NCBI GenBank assembly: GCA_945889235.1
Contig: CAMDBK010000005.1
Span: forward strand, 1 to 33,757
Source: Chitinophaga pinensis
Lineage (GTDB): Bacteria; Bacteroidota; Bacteroidia; SXHM01
Length of the DNA stretch: 33,757 nt
Reading direction: 5' to 3'
Shown here: piece after piece, positions 8,313-15,707 of the stretch
How positions within the stretch are numbered: the first letter of the stretch is position 1
How the letters are laid out: every line of letters begins with the position of its first letter
The notes under the pieces: generated by a model
Databases searched by the model: none
What the model was told of the DNA's origin: nothing
The model's input: only the letters and a program-made list of their open reading frames with translations
Translations under genes and position numbers: made by a program

Positions 8313-8462
8313 ATGGATTTCTTAAAAGACTTATGGATGTTCCTGAAGGAACGTAAAAAATGGTGGCTAGCGCCTATCGTCATTGTATTAGTTCTGCTCG
8401 GAATGCTGATTGTATTTGGTGGTGGAAGCGCAGTTGCACCTTTTGTTTACACATTGTTTTAA
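8313..8462 (+). CDS. DUF5989-like mini-membrane protein
   Basis: A 49-residue protein: MDFLKDLWMFLKERKKWWLA, then one transmembrane helix (PIVIVLVLLGMLIVFGGGSA), then a short tail ending PFVYTLF. The pattern (charged amphipathic start with KKWW, one helix, Gly-rich exit) matches DUF5989 proteins that accompany NodU-type carbamoyltransferases. It lies between the carbamoyltransferase and the SxtJ-like gene. The upstream gap, 8224-8312, is A/T-rich with TTTGAAAA repeats. A palindromic repeat begins one base after its TAA. The role is unknown; it may hold the carbamoyltransferase or the SxtJ-like protein at the membrane. The family call rests on size, motif and context only. Confidence 0.8.
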   Translation: MDFLKDLWMFLKERKKWWLAPIVIVLVLLGMLIVFGGGSAVAPFVYTLF

Positions 8463-8492
8463 GCCTCACCCTGCCCTCTCCAAAGGAGAGGG
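8463..8492. repeat. Palindromic repeat, family B
   Basis: GCCTCACCCTGCCCTCTCC-AAA-GGAGAGGG, with an 8-bp stem, inverted relative to the copy at 5412-5442. It occupies the gap between the DUF5989 and SxtJ-like genes and could act as a processing or attenuation hairpin within the operon. Confidence 0.85.
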
Positions 8493-8500
8493 TTACAACT

Positions 8501-8860
8501 ATGACAAAAGAAAAAAACCTTGAAACTATGCTCACCATTGCGGTGGGATTTATTGTTTTGTTTTTAGTTTCGGCAAAACAGTGGATGCTGTATGTTGCAT
8601 TAGGAATTGGATTAACCGGAATGTTTTCCGATTTTCTTTCTTCCAAAATTTCTTGGGCCTGGTATAAATTAGCTGAAGTATTGGGAATGATTGTACCGAA
8701 GATTTTGCTAAGTGTTGTGTTTTATATTTTTCTTTTTCCCATTGCATTGCTTTCCCGCATTGGCAACAAAGACCCGATGAAATTGAAGAAGGGCTACACC
8801 TCTTATTATTCTGACAGAACAACGGAATTTAAGAAAGAGGATTTTGAGAAGACCTGGTAG
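8501..8860 (+). CDS. SxtJ-like membrane protein
   Basis: A 119-residue protein with two or three hydrophobic segments (MLTIAVGFIVLFLV, WMLYVALGIGLTGMF, IVPKILLSVVFYIFLFPIALL) and a polar tail (NKDPMKLKKGYTSYYSDR...FEKTW). Size, topology and position two genes after a NodU-type carbamoyltransferase fit the SxtJ family, whose molecular function is unknown. The frame stays open upstream to 8360, but that stretch overlaps the DUF5989 gene and the palindromic repeat (giving LSLTLPSPKERV), so ATG 8501 is taken as the start. Probably the last gene of the carbamoyltransferase operon; the next gene starts 32 bases later. Confidence 0.82.
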   Translation: MTKEKNLETMLTIAVGFIVLFLVSAKQWMLYVALGIGLTGMFSDFLSSKISWAWYKLAEVLGMIVPKILLSVVFYIFLFPIALLSRIGNKDPMKLKKGYTSYYSDRTTEFKKEDFEKTW

Positions 8861-8892
8861 GTTACGAATAGCGAATTATTACGAATTTAGGA

Positions 8893-9513
8893 ATGAGCGC
8901 AACAGACCCTCGCATTGATACCTATATTGAAAAGGCGCAGCCCTTCGCACAACCAATTATAATACACCTGCGTAACCTTATTCACAAAGGCTGTCCCGAG
9001 GTGCAGGAAACCATAAAATGGGGACACCCCACGTTTGATTACAAAGGAATATTTGCCGGCATAGCCGCTTTTAAAAGCCACGCGGCATTTATTTTGTGGA
9101 AAGGGAAACTGCTCAAAGATCCTAAGAATTATTTGCAGGAACGCGCCAACCAGGGTGGTGAAGCGATGGGCAACCTTGGAAGAATTACATCGCTGAAAGA
9201 CTTGCCTCCAGATAAAGTAACTCTTGATTTTATTAAGCAGGCGAAGAAGCTGCACGATGATTGAGTTAAACTTCCTCCACGCGCAAAAAAAGAACAGCCA
9301 CCTGTTGTTGTTCCCGATTATTTTATAGACGTATTAAAGCACAGCAAAAAAGCACTGGCGCATTTTCAGGCGTTCAGTACTTCTGCCAAACGCGAGTATG
9401 TGCTATGGATAACCGAAGCCAAAACAGAAGAGACCCGCGAAAGGCGCATGGAAACCTCGCTTGAATGGATTGCCGAAGGCAAAGGCCGTAACTGGAAATA
9501 TGAACGGAAATAA
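8893..9513 (+). pseudogene. YdeI/OmdA-like gene interrupted by an in-frame TGA
   Basis: The intact product would have about 206 residues: an N-terminal DUF1801-type domain (IKWGHPTFDYKGIFAGIAAFKSHAAFILWKG) and a C-terminal OmdA-type helical region (VVPDYFIDVLKHSKKALAHFQAFS...SAKREYVLWITEAKTEETRERRMETSLEWIAEGKGRNWKY). The first half ends at TGA 9262-9264, and the second half continues in the very same frame to TAA 9511-9513. The junction reads HDD-stop-VKLPPRAKKE; relatives that I recall have Gly at this point, so a single GGA-to-TGA change would explain it. No frameshift is needed. TGA is a normal stop elsewhere (for example 4 bases into miaE and at 31274-31276). It may be a true nonsense mutation, a strain-level variant or a sequencing error. 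A 123-residue truncated protein from 8893-9264 could still be made. Confidence 0.85.
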
Positions 9514-9556
9514 TTTCCCTGACCAAATTTTATTACTTATTTTTATAATTCTGTAA

Positions 9557-9570
9557 CACGCTTCAGCGTG
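9557..9570. repeat. Small perfect palindrome before the MbnP gene
   Basis: CACGCT-TC-AGCGTG, a 6-bp stem with a 2-base loop, in the 102-base gap before ATG 9616. It could be a terminator for the upstream gene remnant or an operator; neither is shown. The rest of the gap is A/T-rich with no exact -7 box. Confidence 0.5.
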
Positions 9571-9615
9571 AAACAAAATAATTTTACAGCGTAAATTCAG
9601 TTGATTATTTTGCAA

Positions 9616-10305
9616 ATGAAATACAGAATTACTGATATATTTTTGTTGTTGCTTTTTCAAGTGGGGATTGTAACTGCGCAAACTGAAAAAGTGTTGACTC
9701 TGCAATTTAATCCTGTTATGGGTAACAACACTTTGGTTGCCGACAAGGTTTTTTACAGCAATGGCGACAGTATTACGATGGAGGTATTGCGCTTTTATAT
9801 TTCAGGGATTGAATTGCTGCTGAACGAAACTACCATATGGAAGGAACAAAATAGTTTTCACCTGATAGATGCCGTACTTATTAATTCATTAAGTGTTCAA
9901 TTAAAACAATCTTCTCAACTAAACTACAACAAGGTTAAATTCAATATTGGTATTGACAGCAGTACCAATGTTGCAGGCGCAATGGGTGGAGACTTAGACC
10001 CCACCAAAGGAATGTACTGGACCTGGCAAAGCGGTTACATCAATTTTAAACTTGAGGGAAAAAGTAAGCGCTGCACTGCCCGAAACAATGAATTTACATT
10101 TCACCTTGGCGGTTATCAGAAACCTTTCAACGCTATGCAAACAGTGGTTCTTGAAATAGGTAACACTGAAATACTAAACATTAAACTTGATTTGGATAAG
10201 TTGATTTCTCAAATAGATTTGAGCAAACAAAATCACATTATGTCGCCCGGGAAAGAAGCGGTTTCGCTTTCTGAAATTGTATCAAAAGCTTTTAGTATTC
10301 AGTAA
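9616..10305 (+). CDS. mbnP: MbnP-like copper-binding periplasmic protein
   Basis: Secreted protein of 229 residues. ATG 9616 gives a clean signal peptide (MKYRITDIFLLLLFQVGIVTAQ). Seen: LQFNPVMGNNTLV..., LRFYISGIELLL, and the family hallmark GDLDPTKGMYWTWQSGYINFKLEG, with Trp at about residues 135 and 137. In the characterised methanobactin-associated MbnP, the partner MbnH oxidises a tryptophan to kynurenine, and this modification is needed for copper binding. Here the MbnH-like gene starts two bases after the stop, so the pair is clearly an operon. No methanobactin biosynthesis gene is in view, as expected for the wider MbnP/MbnH family. Which Trp would be modified cannot be decided by eye. 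The open frame begins at TTG 9601, which is not favoured. Confidence 0.85.
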   Translation: MKYRITDIFLLLLFQVGIVTAQTEKVLTLQFNPVMGNNTLVADKVFYSNGDSITMEVLRFYISGIELLLNETTIWKEQNSFHLIDAVLINSLSVQLKQSSQLNYNKVKFNIGIDSSTNVAGAMGGDLDPTKGMYWTWQSGYINFKLEGKSKRCTARNNEFTFHLGGYQKPFNAMQTVVLEIGNTEILNIKLDLDKLISQIDLSKQNHIMSPGKEAVSLSEIVSKAFSIQ

Positions 10306-10307
10306 AA

Positions 10308-11342
10308 ATGAGAACCGTTTTTTTTCTGTTATGTTTATTTGTTTTTGCGCTGCTTTCTTTTAAAGCAAGGGAAAAGCAACTGTTTACCGTTCCTGAAAAG
10401 TGGCCAAATCCAGCGTATGATTTTTCAAAAAATCCGCTGGCAGTTGAAAAGATTGAATTGGGAAGAGCCTTGTTTTACGACCCTGTTCTTTCTGCCAGCA
10501 ATACCATTTCATGCGCGAGTTGTCACTCACAGTATTCAGCGTTTACACATATTGACCATGCGCTAAGTCATGGTATTGGCGACAGCATAGGTACACGCAA
10601 TTCACCGGCACTGATGAACCTTGCATGGAGTAAATTATTTATGTGGGACGGAGCCATCAACCACTTAGATATGCAGGCGCTGGCACCCATTACCCACCCC
10701 GATGAAATGGGTAGTACGATGGTAAATGTTGTAGTTAAAATACAGCAATCAGCAATGTATCGCGGGCTATTTTATGCAGCGTTTAAGGACAGCGTTATAA
10801 CAGGCGAACATACCTTAAAAGCCATTGCCCAGTTCATGCTTACGCTGGTAAGTGCCAATTCAAAATACGACAGTGTTATGCGTAAGCAAACCACGTTCAC
10901 GGCACAGGAGCAAAACGGATATTCTTTGTTTCAGAAGAACTGCGCTTCGTGTCATGCTGAGCCATTATTTACCAATCTTGGTTTTGAAAATAACGGCTTG
11001 CCGGTTGATGCAACATTGAATGATTTCGGAAGAATAAAGGTGACACAAAATGCGGATGACTCATTGAAATTTAAAGTGCCCACGCTGCGTAACATTGAAT
11101 TCACGTATCCTTATATGCACGATGGCAGATTCAAAAAACTCAGGGATGTTCTCAACCATTATACTTCGGGCATTCATGCAAGTAAAACACTTGCAAAACA
11201 GTTGCAAAACCCTGTTGTATTAAGCTCCAACGAGCGGGTTGATGTAATTACTTTTTTGCTCACGCTCTCGGATAAGGAGTTTCTTTTTAACCCTGATTTT
11301 TCGTATCCTAAAACTATTTTTAAACCTTCGACTATCAAGTAA
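10308..11342 (+). CDS. mbnH: MbnH-like di-heme enzyme (cytochrome c peroxidase/MauG superfamily)
   Basis: Periplasmic di-heme protein of 344 residues. An N-terminal hydrophobic segment (TVFFLLCLFVFALLSF) acts as export signal. Two covalent heme sites are visible: CASCHS at residues 69-73 and CASCHA at 212-216. Other family features: IELGRALFYDPVLSASNTISC, FMWDGAINHLDMQALAPITHPDEMG, and FKVPTLRNIEFTYPYMHDGRF near the C-terminus. MbnH proteins use a bis-Fe(IV)-type state to oxidise Trp of MbnP to kynurenine; ordinary bacterial cytochrome c peroxidases reduce H2O2. The two-base gap to the MbnP-like gene supports the MbnH assignment. The YHYH protein gene follows 46 bases later on the same strand. 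Confidence 0.86.
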   Translation: MRTVFFLLCLFVFALLSFKAREKQLFTVPEKWPNPAYDFSKNPLAVEKIELGRALFYDPVLSASNTISCASCHSQYSAFTHIDHALSHGIGDSIGTRNSPALMNLAWSKLFMWDGAINHLDMQALAPITHPDEMGSTMVNVVVKIQQSAMYRGLFYAAFKDSVITGEHTLKAIAQFMLTLVSANSKYDSVMRKQTTFTAQEQNGYSLFQKNCASCHAEPLFTNLGFENNGLPVDATLNDFGRIKVTQNADDSLKFKVPTLRNIEFTYPYMHDGRFKKLRDVLNHYTSGIHASKTLAKQLQNPVVLSSNERVDVITFLLTLSDKEFLFNPDFSYPKTIFKPSTIK

Positions 11343-11388
11343 AGTCTATTCCAATAAATTTAACAAACAAATCCTGAATATTTTAATT

Positions 11389-12768
11389 ATGAAAAAAATC
11401 ATTTTACTACAACTCTTTTCAGCTGCAAACCTTATAGCCATTGCGCAAACCAATCCCGCAATCACATCGTGGTTGCAGAATAACACAATTATGGGACGCC
11501 ATTATGTTACCGGAAACATGACGCCAATACAGGATAATGTTCTGGCAAATGTTCAAATAGTGCAGTATTCAGCCAACTTTGCTTATGCTACTACTAACGG
11601 AATTCCAGCTTATATCTCAGGTCCGTTTAGAGATGGAAATCCATCACAGGCTACCGACCAGAATGCTATTTTTAAAATCCCTCTTACACCTGTAGCAAAT
11701 ACTTCAGGAACATTTACGGCAACTTCTGGTGGTAACATTGGCGTATTTATTAATGGTGTCGCCATGTTTGATTACCGTGATGGTGTAGCGTGGAATACAA
11801 CAACCGGTGCTTTATGTGGTGGTCCCGGAAATCCTCAATGCCCTGGTGGTATGGGAACTACCCAAGCGTGGAATCGTGATGCCATTCCTGCTGAAATGGG
11901 CGGATTTGATTGTGCAAAAGCACATCCGGCCATTGGTAATTATCATCATCATCAAAATCCAAGTGCGTTTAGTCTTGATATTAATGTCCTATCAGATGTT
12001 TGCGATTCGTTTCCTTCCGATGGGTTGTATGTTATCAATAGTTCACAACACTCGCCATTGATTGGTTTTGCCTATGATGGCTACCCGGTTTACGGGGCTT
12101 ACGGCTACCTGAATGTGGACGGAACAGGCGGTATTACCCGAATGAATTCAAGTTATCAATTGAGAAATATTACTGTGAGAACTCATCATGCAGACGGGAC
12201 AGATGTAGCAGACGGTCCTGCTGTAGGAAGTACTTATTTTCTAGGCTATTTCAGGGAAGATTACGAATTCATCCCCACCTCACCTTCTACTCCTGATTAT
12301 CTGGATGAACATAACGGACGCTTTTGTGTTACGCCCGAATACCCAGCAGGAACATATTGTTATTTCGCCACGGTTGATGATAACTGGAACTCTGCTTATC
12401 CTTATCTGATTGGACCTACTTTTTACGGAGTGTGGGCTAACCGCAAGATTAGTATCATTACTGAATCTGTTACTATTTATCCTCCGTCTACCACCGGGAC
12501 TGCAGAAAATTATTCAGATGAACTAATTCTGAGCATTTTCCCAAATCCCGCCAGTGATTTTGTTGGAGTTCAGATGAGTGGTTTACTTAAAGAAAATGTA
12601 CGGATGGAGTTGTATGATATCAGTGGAAGACTTATTCAAAAATCAATGTTAAATCAAGGCAGCACCATCAGCTATTTTGATACGCGCACGCTATATGCCG
12701 GTGAATATTTTGTTAGAATATACACCAACTCAGAAGTTATAAGCAAGAAATTAAGTGTGGTTAAATAA
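11389..12768 (+). CDS. YHYH-domain secreted protein with T9SS sorting domain
   Basis: Secreted protein of 459 residues. Signal peptide MKKIILLQLFSAANLIAIAQ. The middle holds a YHYH-type domain: AIGNYHHHQNPSAF (about residues 180-193, with three consecutive His) and HSPLIGFAYDGYPVYGAYGY (about 222-241), then RTHHADGTDVADG. The C-terminal 80 residues form a type IX secretion sorting domain (SIFPNPASDFVGVQM...ELYDISGRLIQKS...LYAGEYFVRIYTNSEVISKKLSVVK), so it should be displayed on or released from the cell surface. YHYH domains have no settled function. The conserved His/Tyr patches and position after mbnP-mbnH make a copper or other metal role plausible, but this is inference. A strong terminator follows at 12812-12846. 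Confidence 0.87.
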   Translation: MKKIILLQLFSAANLIAIAQTNPAITSWLQNNTIMGRHYVTGNMTPIQDNVLANVQIVQYSANFAYATTNGIPAYISGPFRDGNPSQATDQNAIFKIPLTPVANTSGTFTATSGGNIGVFINGVAMFDYRDGVAWNTTTGALCGGPGNPQCPGGMGTTQAWNRDAIPAEMGGFDCAKAHPAIGNYHHHQNPSAFSLDINVLSDVCDSFPSDGLYVINSSQHSPLIGFAYDGYPVYGAYGYLNVDGTGGITRMNSSYQLRNITVRTHHADGTDVADGPAVGSTYFLGYFREDYEFIPTSPSTPDYLDEHNGRFCVTPEYPAGTYCYFATVDDNWNSAYPYLIGPTFYGVWANRKISIITESVTIYPPSTTGTAENYSDELILSIFPNPASDFVGVQMSGLLKENVRMELYDISGRLIQKSMLNQGSTISYFDTRTLYAGEYFVRIYTNSEVISKKLSVVK

Positions 12769-12811
12769 CAACTGACCATTCAATAAAAAACAGATAAACA
12801 GTATCTCATTA

Positions 12812-12846
12812 AAAAAGCCAGCTTGCCTTAGGCAAGCTGGCTTTTT
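12812..12846. terminator. Bidirectional intrinsic terminator
   Basis: 11-bp perfect GC-rich stem GCCAGCTTGCC (12817-12827) with a TTA loop and its complement at 12831-12841, flanked by A-run and T-run. It lies between convergent genes ending at 12768 (+) and 12868 (-) and suits both. Confidence 0.95.
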
Positions 12847-12867
12847 ATTTAACAGTAAAGAAGAATA

Positions 12868-13329
12868 CTATTGACGGGTTAAGGTCATATCAACGTTTGC
12901 TGGTGTACTTGAACCAAAAATATTGATTATAGTACCGCTCAGAGTTGATGAAGTAATTGAAACATTAATCAGATTTGTAGTATCAGTAGTACTAATTATG
13001 GAAAGGGTTGTACCAGAAAATGTATAATTATCGGTTGATTGCTGTGGACTTAGGCTGTCGCATTTCAAAGCACCTTCATCATTGATTAAAGTTCCGTTAT
13101 CCTGAAAGATAACAAGATCATCCTGGCTGCATGGCTGCGCGAACATCAAAGAATAAGCATCGGTGGTAAGCCCGGTTCCCGGATTAAAAGCCGGGTTAAA
13201 TACTGCTCCTGTAACTTTCCAGGTTCCTAAAATACTTGCAGGATCATCCTTTTTATTGCATGCTGTAATTAATACCATTCCTCCTGCAACCAGAAGCAAT
13301 GCCATTGAAAATAATTTTAGTTTTTTCAT
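12868..13329 (-). CDS. Lipocalin-like lipoprotein
   Basis: Lipoprotein of 153 residues. Signal peptide MKKLKLFSMALLLVAGGMVLITAC with the acylated Cys at 24, followed by NKKDDP. The mature part begins ILGTWKVTG, the GxW start of lipocalin-like Bacteroidota lipoproteins, and continues with short Thr/Ser-rich beta strands ending VDMTLTRQ. The function is unknown; such proteins are abundant in this phylum and may bind hydrophobic ligands or be structural. It has its own promoter box at 13358-13365 and shares the bidirectional terminator with the YHYH gene. No link to the neighbouring copper module is evident beyond adjacency. Confidence 0.8.
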   Translation of the reverse strand: MKKLKLFSMALLLVAGGMVLITACNKKDDPASILGTWKVTGAVFNPAFNPGTGLTTDAYSLMFAQPCSQDDLVIFQDNGTLINDEGALKCDSLSPQQSTDNYTFSGTTLSIISTTDTTNLINVSITSSTLSGTIINIFGSSTPANVDMTLTRQ

Positions 13330-13357
13330 GTTTGTTTTTTAGTTTTTGAATTTGAGG

Positions 13358-13365
13358 CAAATGTA
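13358..13365 (-). promoter_or_regulatory. TAnnTTTG -7 box for the lipocalin-like lipoprotein
   Basis: TACATTTG on the minus strand, 28 bases before ATG 13329. Confidence 0.6.
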
Positions 13366-13437
13366 ATTAGTTTAACAGAATAATACACCGTTGTCTAATT
13401 AATTATTATTGACTAATATCAGCTATAAACAGCCCGG

Positions 13438-14628
13438 CTATTGTAATATTGCGGTATTCCGGAGCAGTAAATCTTTAACCATTCCTTTAAGTGTAGCACC
13501 TGCCTGCAACAGCATGCTGAAAGGATCGGGATAGGGCAATGGCCTTTTGCCAATTTTTGCCTTCGTTTCAGGGGTAAGTGCATTTACATCGCCACCTAAA
13601 ACCACTACTAACCCGTCTTCAAAAAACGAATCGGATGAAATGTTATCGGTATGCATCAGTTGCTTGCTGTGGTTATCAATATAATCAAGCGTTCCAGCCA
13701 CCCGTGCTGATTTCGAGAAATGTGTTTCAACCACATCGCACTTTATGGTTTTGTATTTGGGTTGTTTTATATCATTGCCCAGGCTGTCTTTCATTACATT
13801 GCCTTTTGAATCGAGTTTGTATTCCCACCCGTCTTTTACCTTTTTGGTTTCACTGTAATATTTTTCTTTTACCAGTTCGGGTGAAACATCAATTACTTTT
13901 AAATTTACTACAATGTTATAATCGTAAATTGTACCTTTTATATCCGAAGTATAATAGCGCATCCACTGGCGGTTTAGCTCCTGCAAACTTATCTTCAGCA
14001 ACTCCTGCTCAAACGATGGGGGCAGCTGACCGGGATTATCTTTCTGCATTTTAAATAATACCTTGGTGGTACCGGCTTCCTGCGCTGCCAACAATTTATC
14101 GTCCACATCCTGAAAGATTGAGTAGTACGATTTTACCTGTATAAAATCAGTGTATGCATCACGGGCATTAAAGCGGCCTCCTTTTTCTAACAAAGAATTT
14201 CCGTGGGCATAAAAATACTGAGCTGCCTTTTGCTTTGACTGTATCAGTTCATTGTCAACATCAATAAAATTGAAGGTTGCCTGACGTATGATTTGTTTAT
14301 TCTTATCACGCAGATTTAATACCTGCAATGATTTTATTTGCTGCTGACGGCTTTTAATACGGTCATACACGGCATAAATATCATCCCATTTATCGGGGCT
14401 TCCTTCTTTTTGCATAAAGGCTATGCGGTCAAAATCTGTTTGCTGAGCTTTGTAAAATGCTTTTTCCAGTACAATTATCTGTTTATTATTTGCAGGATTG
14501 CGCTGCAGTTTGTGTATGGATTTATAAATGGCCGCATCAAAGTTTCCGCTGTTAAGCGCTTTTTGTGAGCTTACGCAGCCGGTAAACAATTGAAGCAATG
14601 CTGCTGAAAGTAGTAATAGTTTTTTCAT
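13438..14628 (-). CDS. Uncharacterised TPR-like lipoprotein
   Basis: Lipoprotein of 396 residues that I do not recognise as a named family. Signal peptide MKKLLLLSAALLQLFTGC with lipobox Cys18. The next 200 residues look all-helical and resemble a tetratricopeptide solenoid (SGNFDAAIYKSIHKLQRNPANNKQIIVLEKAFYKAQ; AQYFYAHGNSLLEKGGRFNARDAYTDF). A mixed beta domain follows (YDYNIVVNLKVIDVSPELVKEKYYSETKKVKDGWEYKLD), with polar Lys/Asp-rich loops, then a Pro-rich stretch (KRPLPYPDP) and a helical end. It has its own -7 box at 14657-14664. It lies downstream of pyrD on the same strand with a 50-base gap. Possible role in outer-membrane or gliding/secretion machinery, but nothing shows this directly. 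Confidence 0.8.
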   Translation of the reverse strand: MKKLLLLSAALLQLFTGCVSSQKALNSGNFDAAIYKSIHKLQRNPANNKQIIVLEKAFYKAQQTDFDRIAFMQKEGSPDKWDDIYAVYDRIKSRQQQIKSLQVLNLRDKNKQIIRQATFNFIDVDNELIQSKQKAAQYFYAHGNSLLEKGGRFNARDAYTDFIQVKSYYSIFQDVDDKLLAAQEAGTTKVLFKMQKDNPGQLPPSFEQELLKISLQELNRQWMRYYTSDIKGTIYDYNIVVNLKVIDVSPELVKEKYYSETKKVKDGWEYKLDSKGNVMKDSLGNDIKQPKYKTIKCDVVETHFSKSARVAGTLDYIDNHSKQLMHTDNISSDSFFEDGLVVVLGGDVNALTPETKAKIGKRPLPYPDPFSMLLQAGATLKGMVKDLLLRNTAILQ

Positions 14629-14656
14629 ACACAGAATCGAAAAACAAATATGCTGC

Positions 14657-14664
14657 CAAATGTA
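14657..14664 (-). promoter_or_regulatory. TAnnTTTG -7 box for the TPR-like lipoprotein
   Basis: TACATTTG on the minus strand, 28 bases before ATG 14628, in the gap after pyrD. Confidence 0.55.
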
Positions 14665-14678
14665 AACAACAATGTTTG

Positions 14679-15707
14679 TTAGATTAAAATCCTATCGCAA
14701 ATCTTCTTTACAAGACCTGGCCCTTCATAAATAAAGCCTGTGTAAAGCTGAACCAGCGTGGCACCGGCATTAAGTTTTTCAATAGCATCATCGGGTGAGT
14801 GTATGCCCCCTACTCCAATAATAGGGAAAGCCTTTTTAGATTTTTCTGAAAGGTATTTTATTACTTCGGTGCTTCGCTCTCGCACGGGCAGTCCGCTCAG
14901 TCCGCCTGCACCAATAGAGGTTAGAAGTTGGATATCAGAAGTTAGATTATCACGACTGATTGTTGTATTCGTTGCAATTACTCCTGCAATTTTTGTATCG
15001 CGCACGATGTCAATAATATCATCCAATTGTGAGTTAGTTAAATCGGGCGCAATCTTCAGCAGAATAGGTTTGGGTTTGGGTCGGGCATTATTCAGTTTCT
15101 GTAATTCAGAAAGCAAACTGGTAAGTGGTTCTTTCTCCTGCAAGTCGCGCAGACCGGGCGTGTTAGGCGAGCTTACATTCACCACAAAATAATGCACATA
15201 ATCAAACAAGGTGTTGAAGCAATAAACATAATCATCCAACGCATTTTCGTTGGGCGTGAGTTTATTTTTGCCAATGTTTCCGCCAATTATAACATCGTGT
15301 TTATTTTTCTTCAAACGTTCAACTGCTGCATCTGCACCTTCGTTATTAAAGCCCATTCGGTTGATTAAACCGCTGTCTTCAGGCAAACGAAACAGACGTG
15401 GTTTATCATTTCCGGGTTGTGGTTTGGGCGTAAGCGTACCTATTTCGATAAAGCCGAAGCCAAAGGCAGAGAGCTCGTCAAACAGTTTTGCATCTTTATC
15501 AAAACCCGCTGCCAGTCCAACAGGATTAGGGAATTTTATTCCGAACACCTCGCGTTCCAGTTTTGGATTTTTTGGCGTATAAAGTGCAGCAACAATGCCT
15601 TTTACAAAAGGAATTGCAAAAGCAACTTTTATAAAACGAAATGTAAAATGGTGAATACTTTCAGGCGAAAATAAAAAGAGAAAAGGCCTGATAAGCAGTT
15701 TATACAT
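14679..15707 (-). CDS. pyrD: Dihydroorotate dehydrogenase (quinone), class 2
   Basis: Membrane-associated flavoenzyme of de novo pyrimidine synthesis; it oxidises dihydroorotate to orotate and passes electrons to quinone. 342 residues, a typical class 2 length. Seen: the N-terminal quinone-tunnel helices (MYKLLIRPFLFLFSPESIHHFTFRFIK); NPVGLAAGFDKDAKLFDELSAFGFGFIEIGTLTPKPQPGN for FMN; NRMGFNNEGAD; the catalytic Ser in NVSSPNTPGLRDLQ; and IGVGGIHSPDDA near the end. Its ATG overlaps the stop of the upstream cytochrome c lipoprotein gene (TAATG), so the two are translationally coupled. No other pyrimidine gene is nearby. Confidence 0.96.
   Translation of the reverse strand: MYKLLIRPFLFLFSPESIHHFTFRFIKVAFAIPFVKGIVAALYTPKNPKLEREVFGIKFPNPVGLAAGFDKDAKLFDELSAFGFGFIEIGTLTPKPQPGNDKPRLFRLPEDSGLINRMGFNNEGADAAVERLKKNKHDVIIGGNIGKNKLTPNENALDDYVYCFNTLFDYVHYFVVNVSSPNTPGLRDLQEKEPLTSLLSELQKLNNARPKPKPILLKIAPDLTNSQLDDIIDIVRDTKIAGVIATNTTISRDNLTSDIQLLTSIGAGGLSGLPVRERSTEVIKYLSEKSKKAFPIIGVGGIHSPDDAIEKLNAGATLVQLYTGFIYEGPGLVKKICDRILI

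Noticed and set aside
8360..8500. N-terminal extension of the SxtJ-like protein
   Set aside because: It overlaps the DUF5989 gene in another frame and is partly repeat-encoded; ATG 8501 is a better start.
9262..9264. TGA read as glycine (an altered genetic code)
   Set aside because: The residue expected here is Gly, but other genes in the window end cleanly at TGA, and no second internal TGA was found in a conserved gene.
8893..9513. A frameshift splitting the YdeI-like gene
   Set aside because: Both halves lie in the same frame; only the stop codon separates them.
13578..14054. A 158-codon plus-strand frame opposite the TPR-like lipoprotein
   Set aside because: It is Cys/Leu/His-rich, has no recognisable motif, and lies wholly antisense to a well-formed lipoprotein gene.
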